Source: Candidatus Lutibacillus vidarii (GTDB lineage Bacteria; Actinomycetota; Actinomycetes; Actinomycetales; Dermatophilaceae). Taken from it: DNA of 64,000 nucleotides. The notes under the pieces were generated by a model. That model searched no databases. It was not told where the DNA came from and saw only the letters and a program-made list of their open reading frames with translations. Position numbers and translations under genes: made by a program. The stretch spans positions 496,001 through 560,000 of the forward strand of contig JADKGA010000003.1 in the NCBI GenBank assembly GCA_016717165.1. Direction: 5' to 3'. Positions 24,615 to 31,591 of this stretch are shown one piece after another; position 1 is the first letter of the stretch, and each line of letters opens with the position of its first letter.

Positions 24615-26171
24615 GTGTCCAACGCAACCCTCATTCTGATCCTGGTGGTTACGACCGCCTTGGCGTTCGATTTCACGAACGGCTTCCACGACACGGCGAA
24701 CGCGATGGCGACGTCCATCGCGACGGGTGCGTTGAAGCCCAAGACCGCGGTGGCCCTGTCGGCGATCTTGAACCTCATCGGGGCGTTCCTGTCCGTCGAG
24801 GTGGCGCTGACGGTGACCAATGCGGTGATCAAGATCCAGGACAAGAGCGGTGCCCCGAAGCCGGAGTTCACGGCCAATGGTGGGTCCGCCTTGTTGATGA
24901 TCCTGCTGGCCGGTCTGGTCGGCGCGATCGTGTGGAACCTGTTCACCTGGCTCCTGGGTCTGCCGTCGTCGTCCTCGCACGCCCTGCTCGGTGGCATGGT
25001 CGGCGCGACGATGGCTGGGGTGGGCTTGGAAGGGGTCAAGTGGGTCGGTGACGACTCGGCCAAGCTCGACGGTGTGGTCGGCAAGGTGGTCCTGCCGGCC
25101 CTGTTCGCTCCGCTGGTCGCCGCGATCGTGGCCTCGGTCGGGGTGTGGCTGGTCCACAAGGCCACCCTCGGGGTGGCTTCTCGGTTCACCGACTCGGGTT
25201 TCAAGTGGGGTCAGATCGGTAGCGCCTCGCTGGTGTCCTTGGCGCACGGCACGAACGACGCCCAGAAGACGATGGGCATCATCACGCTGGCCCTGATCGG
25301 GTCCGGTGACTGGACCGACACCAAGGCGATCCCGTTCTGGGTCAAGCTCTCCGCCGCGTCGGCGATCGCGCTGGGCACCTGGCTGGGTGGCTGGCGGATC
25401 ATCCGGATGCTCGGCAAGGGCGTGGTCGACATCGCGCCGGTGCAAGGTATGGCGGCGCAGAGCTCGGCCGCCGCGACGATCCTGGCCTCCAGCCAGCTCG
25501 GCTTCGCGCTATCCACCACTCACGTCGCGACCGGTTCGGTCGTCGGCTCGGGCCTGCCCCGCATCGGTGGCTCCTCGGTCCGCTGGGGCGTCGTGGGCCG
25601 CATGGTCGCCGGTTGGCTGATCACCCTCCCCGCGGCCGGGTTCACCGCCGCCGTGATGGTGTGGATCAGCAAGCTCTTCGGCAATGGCGTCCTCGGCGCC
25701 GTGATCGTCATGGCCATCCTCATCGGGTTCTCGACCTACATGTGGTTCCGTTCCCGGCACAACGCGGTCGGGCACCACAACGTCAACGACGACTGGGAGC
25801 CCGGCGCCAAGACCGCCACCCCCAGCGCCACCGACAACGTGTCCGTCAAGTAAGCGACCGGGAGACAAGACCACCATGAGCAACTACCTCAGCCTCACCC
25901 TCACCGGCGTCTGGAAGGTCCTCGCCGCCGGCCTGGTCCTCGGCGCCGGACTGCCCTTCGTCTACGGGCTCGGCCTGCGCGCCCTCGGCATCGGCACCAC
26001 CACAACCGCCGACGGCACCACCACCAAAGCCAACGCCACCGGCAAGCTCATCTTCACCATCTGCCTGGCCATCGTCCTCATCGGCGTCGCCCTCGGCCTG
26101 ATGTTCATCATCGCCACCGGCCTGGGCAAACAGCTCGTCTTCCACGGCATCCTCCCCGCCATCGAACCCAA
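24597..26171 (+). repeat. Duplicated pit cassette, copy 1 (1,575 bp)
   Basis: Base-for-base the same as 26362-27936 as far as I can read. It covers 18 bases of leader, the whole pit gene and all but the last codons of the 100-residue gene. Outside this tract the copies are related but differ. Confidence 0.93.
24615..25853 (+). CDS. pit: Low-affinity inorganic phosphate transporter Pit, copy 1
   Basis: Proton/metal-phosphate symporter of the PiT family, 412 residues with about ten helices. The two inverted PiT signatures are clear: FDFTNGFHDTANAMATSIAT near residue 20, and SLAHGTNDAQKTMGI in the second half. QSSAAATILASSQLGFALST is the matching helix near residue 280. PiT proteins import neutral metal-phosphate and also allow efflux, which matters for polyphosphate-storing bacteria. 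The GTG at 24615 lacks a good ribosome site. It is followed 22 bases later by the 100-residue membrane protein. The DUF47 partner often found before pit is absent. The gene is identical in DNA to the copy at 26380. Confidence 0.95.
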   Translation: MSNATLILILVVTTALAFDFTNGFHDTANAMATSIATGALKPKTAVALSAILNLIGAFLSVEVALTVTNAVIKIQDKSGAPKPEFTANGGSALLMILLAGLVGAIVWNLFTWLLGLPSSSSHALLGGMVGATMAGVGLEGVKWVGDDSAKLDGVVGKVVLPALFAPLVAAIVASVGVWLVHKATLGVASRFTDSGFKWGQIGSASLVSLAHGTNDAQKTMGIITLALIGSGDWTDTKAIPFWVKLSAASAIALGTWLGGWRIIRMLGKGVVDIAPVQGMAAQSSAAATILASSQLGFALSTTHVATGSVVGSGLPRIGGSSVRWGVVGRMVAGWLITLPAAGFTAAVMVWISKLFGNGVLGAVIVMAILIGFSTYMWFRSRHNAVGHHNVNDDWEPGAKTATPSATDNVSVK

Positions 26172-26178
26172 AAAGTAG
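25876..26178 (+). CDS. 100-residue Pit-associated membrane protein, copy 1
   Basis: Small protein with two hydrophobic helices, about residues 8-36 (TGVWKVLAAGLVLGAGLPFV) and 56-82 (LIFTICLAIVLIGVALGLMF), joined by a Thr-rich loop GIGTTTTADGTTTKANATG and ending GILPAIEPKK. I do not recognise a named family. GGGAGACAAGACCACC precedes the ATG, 22 bases after pit. It always follows pit in this window and was duplicated with it, so a role as accessory subunit or stabiliser of Pit is inferred. The last codons here are AAA AAG TAG, whereas copy 2 has AAG AAG TGA: a silent change just outside the identity tract. Confidence 0.8.
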   Translation: MSNYLSLTLTGVWKVLAAGLVLGAGLPFVYGLGLRALGIGTTTTADGTTTKANATGKLIFTICLAIVLIGVALGLMFIIATGLGKQLVFHGILPAIEPKK

Positions 26179-26200
26179 CCCGTGACATAGGGCACACCCC

Positions 26201-26235
26201 CGAGGGCCGGCGCATCTGGATTGCGTCGGCCCTCG
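26201..26235 (+). terminator. Terminator of pit cassette 1
   Basis: CGAGGGCCGGCGC and GCGTCGGCCCTCG form a 13-bp stem with one mismatch and a 9-nt loop, 22 nt after the stop of the 100-residue gene. CTTGTGG follows; no long T-run. Confidence 0.65.
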
Positions 26236-26297
26236 CTTGTGGTCGGCTCATTGCGGCACAACGGAATTCGAGAGCCAGGTGACTGACGCCAGCCGGC

Positions 26298-26319
26298 GTG
26301 AATGAACAGTTGGTGACGA
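26298..26319 (-). promoter_or_regulatory. PHO-box-like repeat before pit copy 2
   Basis: On the minus strand GTCACCAACT and GTTCATTCAC lie at an 11-nt step, the same core as before copy 1 with one changed base. A TAGGCC box begins at 26330, 50 nt before the pit start. Confidence 0.5.
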
Positions 26320-26361
26320 GGATCCGGACTAGGCCTTTCGCCCTGTCGGCCGCCCCAGGCG

Positions 26362-27936
26362 CTCCCCCATCATCGTCGCGTGTCCAACGCAACCCTCATT
26401 CTGATCCTGGTGGTTACGACCGCCTTGGCGTTCGATTTCACGAACGGCTTCCACGACACGGCGAACGCGATGGCGACGTCCATCGCGACGGGTGCGTTGA
26501 AGCCCAAGACCGCGGTGGCCCTGTCGGCGATCTTGAACCTCATCGGGGCGTTCCTGTCCGTCGAGGTGGCGCTGACGGTGACCAATGCGGTGATCAAGAT
26601 CCAGGACAAGAGCGGTGCCCCGAAGCCGGAGTTCACGGCCAATGGTGGGTCCGCCTTGTTGATGATCCTGCTGGCCGGTCTGGTCGGCGCGATCGTGTGG
26701 AACCTGTTCACCTGGCTCCTGGGTCTGCCGTCGTCGTCCTCGCACGCCCTGCTCGGTGGCATGGTCGGCGCGACGATGGCTGGGGTGGGCTTGGAAGGGG
26801 TCAAGTGGGTCGGTGACGACTCGGCCAAGCTCGACGGTGTGGTCGGCAAGGTGGTCCTGCCGGCCCTGTTCGCTCCGCTGGTCGCCGCGATCGTGGCCTC
26901 GGTCGGGGTGTGGCTGGTCCACAAGGCCACCCTCGGGGTGGCTTCTCGGTTCACCGACTCGGGTTTCAAGTGGGGTCAGATCGGTAGCGCCTCGCTGGTG
27001 TCCTTGGCGCACGGCACGAACGACGCCCAGAAGACGATGGGCATCATCACGCTGGCCCTGATCGGGTCCGGTGACTGGACCGACACCAAGGCGATCCCGT
27101 TCTGGGTCAAGCTCTCCGCCGCGTCGGCGATCGCGCTGGGCACCTGGCTGGGTGGCTGGCGGATCATCCGGATGCTCGGCAAGGGCGTGGTCGACATCGC
27201 GCCGGTGCAAGGTATGGCGGCGCAGAGCTCGGCCGCCGCGACGATCCTGGCCTCCAGCCAGCTCGGCTTCGCGCTATCCACCACTCACGTCGCGACCGGT
27301 TCGGTCGTCGGCTCGGGCCTGCCCCGCATCGGTGGCTCCTCGGTCCGCTGGGGCGTCGTGGGCCGCATGGTCGCCGGTTGGCTGATCACCCTCCCCGCGG
27401 CCGGGTTCACCGCCGCCGTGATGGTGTGGATCAGCAAGCTCTTCGGCAATGGCGTCCTCGGCGCCGTGATCGTCATGGCCATCCTCATCGGGTTCTCGAC
27501 CTACATGTGGTTCCGTTCCCGGCACAACGCGGTCGGGCACCACAACGTCAACGACGACTGGGAGCCCGGCGCCAAGACCGCCACCCCCAGCGCCACCGAC
27601 AACGTGTCCGTCAAGTAAGCGACCGGGAGACAAGACCACCATGAGCAACTACCTCAGCCTCACCCTCACCGGCGTCTGGAAGGTCCTCGCCGCCGGCCTG
27701 GTCCTCGGCGCCGGACTGCCCTTCGTCTACGGGCTCGGCCTGCGCGCCCTCGGCATCGGCACCACCACAACCGCCGACGGCACCACCACCAAAGCCAACG
27801 CCACCGGCAAGCTCATCTTCACCATCTGCCTGGCCATCGTCCTCATCGGCGTCGCCCTCGGCCTGATGTTCATCATCGCCACCGGCCTGGGCAAACAGCT
27901 CGTCTTCCACGGCATCCTCCCCGCCATCGAACCCAA
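26362..27936 (+). repeat. Duplicated pit cassette, copy 2 (1,575 bp)
   Basis: Same sequence as 24597-26171, offset 1,765 bases, in direct orientation. The 190-base spacer (26172-26361) holds the copy 1 terminator and the copy 2 promoter. Confidence 0.93.
26380..27618 (+). CDS. pit: Low-affinity inorganic phosphate transporter Pit, copy 2
   Basis: Same 412-residue PiT protein as the gene at 24615, with no amino-acid or base difference seen. It has its own upstream region with a PHO-box-like element and a TAGGCC box, so it is separately transcribed from copy 1. This copy is followed by the 100-residue membrane protein and then DUF3349, a three-gene unit that looks like the ancestral arrangement because the ribosome site of DUF3349 overlaps the end of the 100-residue gene. 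Two identical transporters would double gene dosage for phosphate exchange. Function as for copy 1. Confidence 0.95.
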   Translation: MSNATLILILVVTTALAFDFTNGFHDTANAMATSIATGALKPKTAVALSAILNLIGAFLSVEVALTVTNAVIKIQDKSGAPKPEFTANGGSALLMILLAGLVGAIVWNLFTWLLGLPSSSSHALLGGMVGATMAGVGLEGVKWVGDDSAKLDGVVGKVVLPALFAPLVAAIVASVGVWLVHKATLGVASRFTDSGFKWGQIGSASLVSLAHGTNDAQKTMGIITLALIGSGDWTDTKAIPFWVKLSAASAIALGTWLGGWRIIRMLGKGVVDIAPVQGMAAQSSAAATILASSQLGFALSTTHVATGSVVGSGLPRIGGSSVRWGVVGRMVAGWLITLPAAGFTAAVMVWISKLFGNGVLGAVIVMAILIGFSTYMWFRSRHNAVGHHNVNDDWEPGAKTATPSATDNVSVK

Positions 27937-27943
27937 GAAGTGA
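27641..27943 (+). CDS. 100-residue Pit-associated membrane protein, copy 2
   Basis: Identical protein to the copy at 25876: two membrane helices joined by a Thr-rich loop. Here the gene ends AAG AAG TGA, and the stop overlaps GTGAGGA, which serves as the ribosome site for the DUF3349 gene 11 bases downstream. This tight join suggests that pit, this gene and DUF3349 form one operon. No known family; an accessory role to Pit is inferred from the constant pairing. Confidence 0.8.
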   Translation: MSNYLSLTLTGVWKVLAAGLVLGAGLPFVYGLGLRALGIGTTTTADGTTTKANATGKLIFTICLAIVLIGVALGLMFIIATGLGKQLVFHGILPAIEPKK

Positions 27944-27954
27944 GGACGACCGCG

Positions 27955-28275
27955 ATGTCTACTGCCCGTGAAGGCACCGCTGCACGGCTGGTCAACTGGC
28001 TCCGCGCCGGGATGCCGGAGGGCGTCGCCCGCGCCGAGTACATGGCCCTGGTCAGCGTTCTCCACAAGGAGCTCTCCGCAGAGGAGATCGACCAGGTCGC
28101 CGAGGCACTCATGGCCGAGGCGTATGACGACGAGCTCATCACCCACGACGAGATCCGCGACATGATCGCGTCCCGAGTGCATGATGTTGCGACCGAAGAG
28201 GACATCGAGCAGGTCTCGTTGTTCCTCGCCAAGTCGGGCGTTCACCTCGAGGAGGGCCTCCCCGGGGCGGAGTGA
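27955..28275 (+). CDS. DUF3349 family protein
   Basis: A small helical protein of 106 residues, starting MSTAREGTAARLVNWLRAGM. The repeats GVARAEYMALVSVLHKELSAEE and DEIRDMIASRVHDVATEEDIE match the actinobacterial DUF3349 fold, a compact bundle of helices with many acidic residues. Function unknown. The ATG at 27955 follows GAAGTGAGGACG. It sits in the second pit operon but not in the first, so any link to phosphate uptake is by association only. A hairpin ends the unit at 28310-28345. Confidence 0.78.
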   Translation: MSTAREGTAARLVNWLRAGMPEGVARAEYMALVSVLHKELSAEEIDQVAEALMAEAYDDELITHDEIRDMIASRVHDVATEEDIEQVSLFLAKSGVHLEEGLPGAE

Positions 28276-28309
28276 CCCACAGCCGCTAAGGCAGCGGAAG
28301 ACAAGCGCA

Positions 28310-28345
28310 CGGACGGTCGGCCACGAATGAGTGGTCGGCCGTTCG
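28310..28345 (+). terminator. Terminator after DUF3349
   Basis: A 15-bp stem with G-T pairs (CGGACGGTCGGCCAC against GTGGTCGGCCGTTCG) and a 6-nt loop GAATGA, 35 nt after the DUF3349 stop. No T-run follows. Confidence 0.6.
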
Positions 28346-28473
28346 CGCATGCAGCGACGGGGTCCCGGGTCGTCGGCCCACAAGCGGCAGGGACCACCGA
28401 CAGGCGACGATAGACCGACAGGCGGGGAGGCAGCGACCGTCCGGCTCCGAACGGACGGATCAGACCCGCACGT

Positions 28474-28764
28474 TCACACCGAGACGCCGAGGCGCTTTGC
28501 GCTGCGCGCCCGCTGCCGGCCGGACCGGAGCCGGCGAAGCCGCTTGACGAGCATGGGGTCGGCGGCGAGCGCGGCAGGTGAGTCGAGGAGCCCGTTGAGG
28601 ATCTGGTAGTACCGCGTCGGGCTGAGGTCGAAGAGCTCGCGGATGGCCTGTTCCTTCGACCCGGCGAACTTCCACCACTGGCGCTCGAAGCCCAGGATCG
28701 AGGTGTCCCGCTCGCTCAGGACGTCGACGGGACGCGTCTGCTCCTGCTGCGGCGCCACACTCAC
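28474..28764 (-). CDS. DUF3263 helix-turn-helix-like protein
   Basis: A 96-residue actinobacterial protein. The core (about residues 13-85) contains LSERDTSILGFERQWWKFAG, SKEQAIRELFDLSPTRYYQI and DPMLVKRLRRLRSGRQRARS, matching DUF3263. The fold resembles the sigma-factor/HTH class and the end is very basic, so nucleic-acid binding is likely. The GTG at 28764 is preferred to a longer frame because TACACT lies 7 nt upstream. A 16-bp palindrome covers the -35 region. It probably acts as a small transcription regulator, possibly of itself; this is inference. Confidence 0.82.
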   Translation of the reverse strand: MSVAPQQEQTRPVDVLSERDTSILGFERQWWKFAGSKEQAIRELFDLSPTRYYQILNGLLDSPAALAADPMLVKRLRRLRSGRQRARSAKRLGVSV

Positions 28765-28771
28765 GTGGTGC

Positions 28772-28777
28772 AGTGTA
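28772..28777 (-). promoter_or_regulatory. -10 box of the DUF3263 gene (leaderless)
   Basis: TACACT on the minus strand, 7 nt before the GTG. A TGACAT -35 lies 16 nt further upstream. Confidence 0.6.
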
Positions 28778-28784
28778 GGCGTAA

Positions 28785-28800
28785 ATGACAGCGATGTCAT
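28785..28800. promoter_or_regulatory. Palindromic operator candidate before DUF3263
   Basis: ATGACA-GCGA-TGTCAT, perfect arms of 6 (7 with the flanking A/T), overlapping the -35 box. A dimeric repressor bound here would block transcription. Confidence 0.5.
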
Positions 28801-28822
28801 TCAGGTCCCCGCCAGGTCGCTG

Positions 28823-30178
28823 TCAGGCCATCGTGTCGAGGATCGCGCTGATATCTGCCTCGGTCGTCCGGGGGTTGACGACGGCGAACCGGGTGACCGT
28901 CTCGCCGTCGTGGACGGTCGGGACGACGAAGGCGAACTCGTCCGCGAGCAGGGCGTTCGACCATTCGTGGTAGTCCTGCGGCCCCCACCCGATCCGCCGG
29001 AAGACGACGACGGACAGGTCCCGCTCGCGGAGCAGCTCGGTGTACGGCCGGCGGGTGATCTCGGCTTCGGCGAAGGCGGCCACCTCCAGGGTCCGCTCGA
29101 TCCCGCGCACATAGGCGTCGGTCCCGTAGACGGCCAGCGAGAACCACAGCGGCAGGCCCCGGGCGCGCCGGGTCAGGCCCACCGAGTAGTCGGTCGGGTT
29201 CCACTGCGGCGCGTCGGTGAGCACGTCCAGATAGCCCGCCTTCTGGGTATGCGCGGCCTGCGCGGTCGCGGGGTCGCGGTAGATCAGCGCGCAGCAGTCG
29301 AAGGGGGCGAAGAGCCACTTGTGCGGGTCGACGATGAACGAGTCGGCATACTCGACGCCGGCATACAGGGGTCGGACCGAGGGGGCGGCAAGGCCGGCGC
29401 CGCCATACGCACCGTCGACGTGGAACCACAGGCCGTACTCGCGGCAGACCTCGGCGACCGAGGCGAGGTCGTCGACGATGCCGAAGTTCGTCGTCCCGCA
29501 GGTGGCGACGACGGCGAAGAAGGTGGCCGGGTCGTTCGCCTCGAGCACCGCCCGTAGCGCCGGGCCGGTGAGCCGCCAACGCTCGTCGACCGGGACCGGG
29601 ACGACCTCGCCGTCCATGACGTCGAGGGCGGACTGGATGGACGAGTGCGAGCCATAGGTCGCCGCGACCCGCCACGGTCGCGGGGTGCCGGGGGCCGCGT
29701 TCGCCCGGGCGGTATGCCGGGCCGCGACCAGCGCGGAGAGGTTGCCGATCGTCCCGCCGGGGACGAAGACGCCACCGGCCGACGCCGGCATCCCGACGAG
29801 GTCGGCGATCCAGCGCAAGGCCTCGTTCTCGGCGTGGATCGCCCCGGCACCTTCGAGCCACGACCCGCCGTAGATCGACGACGAACCGACGACGACATCA
29901 AAGGCGGCCGCCTCGACGGTGGGGGCGCACGGGATGAACGAGAGGTACCGCGGATGGTCGGTGGTCAGGCAGGCCGGGGCCAGGACGTCACCGTAGACCT
30001 CCAGCGCCGCGGTCAACCCGAGGCCTCCGGGCGTGATCGTGGGGCCGGCCGCGTCGGCGATCTCGCCGGGGGTCAGCGGTCCGTCCAGCGGCGCCGGGTC
30101 GAGCCGGAGGCGGCGGGCGGCATACGAGAGGACGGCGTCGACGGCCTCCCGGCCCATCTGCTCGTCGAAGCGGTGCAC
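28823..30178 (-). CDS. PLP-dependent group II amino-acid decarboxylase
   Basis: Enzyme of the aromatic-L-amino-acid/glutamate decarboxylase superfamily, 451 residues. PLP features are SGG-type GGVFVPGGTIGNLSAL, VATCGTTNFGIVDD, the pocket block VDGAYGGAGL and the Schiff-base Lys287 in VDPHKWLF. Substrate is open: aromatic amino acids, glutamate, diaminobutyrate or cysteine-sulfinate are possible. The GTG at 30178 is chosen because TAGACT lies exactly 7 nt upstream; a longer frame would run into the HAD gene. The neighbouring HAD phosphatase is on the same strand but the promoter box lies in its last codons, so the decarboxylase has its own promoter. Confidence 0.85.
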   Translation of the reverse strand: MHRFDEQMGREAVDAVLSYAARRLRLDPAPLDGPLTPGEIADAAGPTITPGGLGLTAALEVYGDVLAPACLTTDHPRYLSFIPCAPTVEAAAFDVVVGSSSIYGGSWLEGAGAIHAENEALRWIADLVGMPASAGGVFVPGGTIGNLSALVAARHTARANAAPGTPRPWRVAATYGSHSSIQSALDVMDGEVVPVPVDERWRLTGPALRAVLEANDPATFFAVVATCGTTNFGIVDDLASVAEVCREYGLWFHVDGAYGGAGLAAPSVRPLYAGVEYADSFIVDPHKWLFAPFDCCALIYRDPATAQAAHTQKAGYLDVLTDAPQWNPTDYSVGLTRRARGLPLWFSLAVYGTDAYVRGIERTLEVAAFAEAEITRRPYTELLRERDLSVVVFRRIGWGPQDYHEWSNALLADEFAFVVPTVHDGETVTRFAVVNPRTTEADISAILDTMA

Positions 30179-30185
30179 GTCGCGG

Positions 30186-30191
30186 AGTCTA
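30186..30191 (-). promoter_or_regulatory. -10 box of the decarboxylase gene (leaderless)
   Basis: TAGACT on the minus strand, 7 nt before the GTG at 30178, placed at the very end of the upstream HAD gene. Confidence 0.6.
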
Positions 30192-30869
30192 TGGCCGAAG
30201 GTCGCCGGCCGGGACCAGGAGTGCGCTACGAAGTGCGGCGCGCAGCCCGGCGAGATCGTCGACCAGCACATCCGGGCCGGCGGCGACGAGCTCGTCCCGG
30301 CTCGCCGCGCCCCAGGTCACCGCGATGGCCCCACAGCCGGCGGCGCGGGCGGCGTGGATGTCGACGACGGCGTCCCCGACATACACGGCATGGGCGGGGC
30401 TGGACCCCAGCCGGGCGAGAGCAAGGTGGATCGGCGCGGCCGCCGGCTTGTGCTCCGTCGTGTCCTCCAGGGCGGCCTCGACCTTCACGAGGCCGTCGAG
30501 CCCGCCGATCCGCAGGGCGAGGTCAGCGCTGGACCGGCGCTTCGAGGTCGCCACGCCGACGCGCACGCCGTCCGCGACCAGGTCGGTGAGCAGCTCGGCG
30601 ACACCGGGGAAGGCGCGCAGCGACTCGGCCGTGTGGGCGAGGTTCCACGCGGAGTAGCAGTCGAAGAGCTCCTGGGCGCGCTCGGGGCTCACCTCGACGA
30701 AGGCGTCGATCAGCGGTCGCCCGATCCAGCTGCGGACCACCGCCTCGTCACCTGGGCGGCCGAGCACCGTGGTGAGGGCGTGCTGGTAGGAGGCGACGAT
30801 GAGCGGCACCGAGTCGACCAGTGTCCCGTCGAGGTCGAAGAGCGCCACGCGGTGGTCGGCGAAGGACAT
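30189..30869 (-). CDS. HAD-family phosphatase, phosphoglycolate phosphatase-like
   Basis: Haloacid-dehalogenase hydrolase of 226 residues. Motif I is ALFDLDGTLVDSVPL with the nucleophile Asp and the acid/base Asp; motif II is VGVATSKR; the Lys of motif III is near EHKPAAAPIHLAL; motif IV is AVYVGDAVVDIHAARAAG. A helical cap domain (about residues 18-85) places it with Gph/PGMB-type subfamily I enzymes. It probably dephosphorylates a small molecule such as 2-phosphoglycolate; the substrate is not fixed by sequence. It diverges from ung with 44 bases between. Confidence 0.85.
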   Translation of the reverse strand: MSFADHRVALFDLDGTLVDSVPLIVASYQHALTTVLGRPGDEAVVRSWIGRPLIDAFVEVSPERAQELFDCYSAWNLAHTAESLRAFPGVAELLTDLVADGVRVGVATSKRRSSADLALRIGGLDGLVKVEAALEDTTEHKPAAAPIHLALARLGSSPAHAVYVGDAVVDIHAARAAGCGAIAVTWGAASRDELVAAGPDVLVDDLAGLRAALRSALLVPAGDLRP

Positions 30870-30900
30870 GGCGGCAACCTTGCCACACCTTCGGTCGCGC

Positions 30901-30906
30901 TACGTT
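30901..30906 (+). promoter_or_regulatory. -10 box of ung
   Basis: TACGTT, 7 nt before the ung ATG. A GGAGG overlaps the short gap, so initiation could be leaderless or use this site. Confidence 0.45.
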
Positions 30907-30913
30907 TGGAGGT

Positions 30914-31591
30914 ATGTCGGCCCGGCCCCTTCGCGAGCTCGTGCACCCGTCCTGGGCGCAGGCCCTCGCGCCCGTGGAGTCGGTCGTCGCCGGTCTCGGG
31001 GAGTTCCTCCGCGCCGAGGTCGCTGCTGGGCGCGGGTACCTGCCCGCGGGTCCGCACGTCCTGCGGGCGTTCGCCCAGCCGCTGGACCAGGTGCGGGTGC
31101 TCATCGTCGGCCAGGACCCCTACCCCACCCCCGGCCACCCGATCGGGCTGTCCTTCGCCGTCGCCCCGACGGTGCGCCCGATCCCGCGGAGCCTGACGAA
31201 TATCTACCAGGAGCTCACCGCCGACGTCGGCGTCCCGATGCCGACGAACGGCGACCTCACGCCGTGGGCCGACCAGGGCGTCCTGCTGCTCAACCGGGTC
31301 CTCACCGTCCGCCCCGGCGCCCCGGCGAGCCACCGGTCCAAGGGCTGGGAGGAGGTCACCGCATGCGCGATCGGGGCGCTGGTGGCCCGCGGCGGCCCGC
31401 TCGTCGCGATCCTCTGGGGCCGGGACGCGCGCGGGCTGGCGCCCATGCTCGGCTCGGTCCCGCGGGTCGAGAGCGCGCACCCCTCGCCGCTGTCGGCGAG
31501 CTCGGGCTTCCTCGGATCGCGTCCGTTCAGCCGCGCCAACGCCCTGCTCGCCGAGCAGGGCGCCGCCCCCGTCGACTGGAGCCTGCCGTGA
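30914..31591 (+). CDS. ung: Uracil-DNA glycosylase
   Basis: Removes uracil from DNA after cytosine deamination or dUMP incorporation, the first step of base-excision repair. The 225 residues carry the catalytic water-activating Asp68 in VGQDPYPTPGHPIGLSF, the LLLNRVLTVRPG uracil-pocket block and the DNA-intercalation loop HPSPLSASSGFLGSRPFS with the catalytic His. These fix family 1 UDG. The ATG follows TTTGGAGGT. A GDSL hydrolase overlaps its stop by GTGA, so the two are co-translated. Confidence 0.96.
   Translation: MSARPLRELVHPSWAQALAPVESVVAGLGEFLRAEVAAGRGYLPAGPHVLRAFAQPLDQVRVLIVGQDPYPTPGHPIGLSFAVAPTVRPIPRSLTNIYQELTADVGVPMPTNGDLTPWADQGVLLLNRVLTVRPGAPASHRSKGWEEVTACAIGALVARGGPLVAILWGRDARGLAPMLGSVPRVESAHPSPLSASSGFLGSRPFSRANALLAEQGAAPVDWSLP

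Noticed and set aside
26172..26361. Transposon or insertion element causing the pit duplication
   Set aside because: No transposase, terminal repeat or target-site duplication lies in the spacer or flanks.
30799..31587. Long N-terminal extension of the GDSL hydrolase
   Set aside because: It overlaps ung in another frame; the GTGA overlap at 31588 is the natural start.
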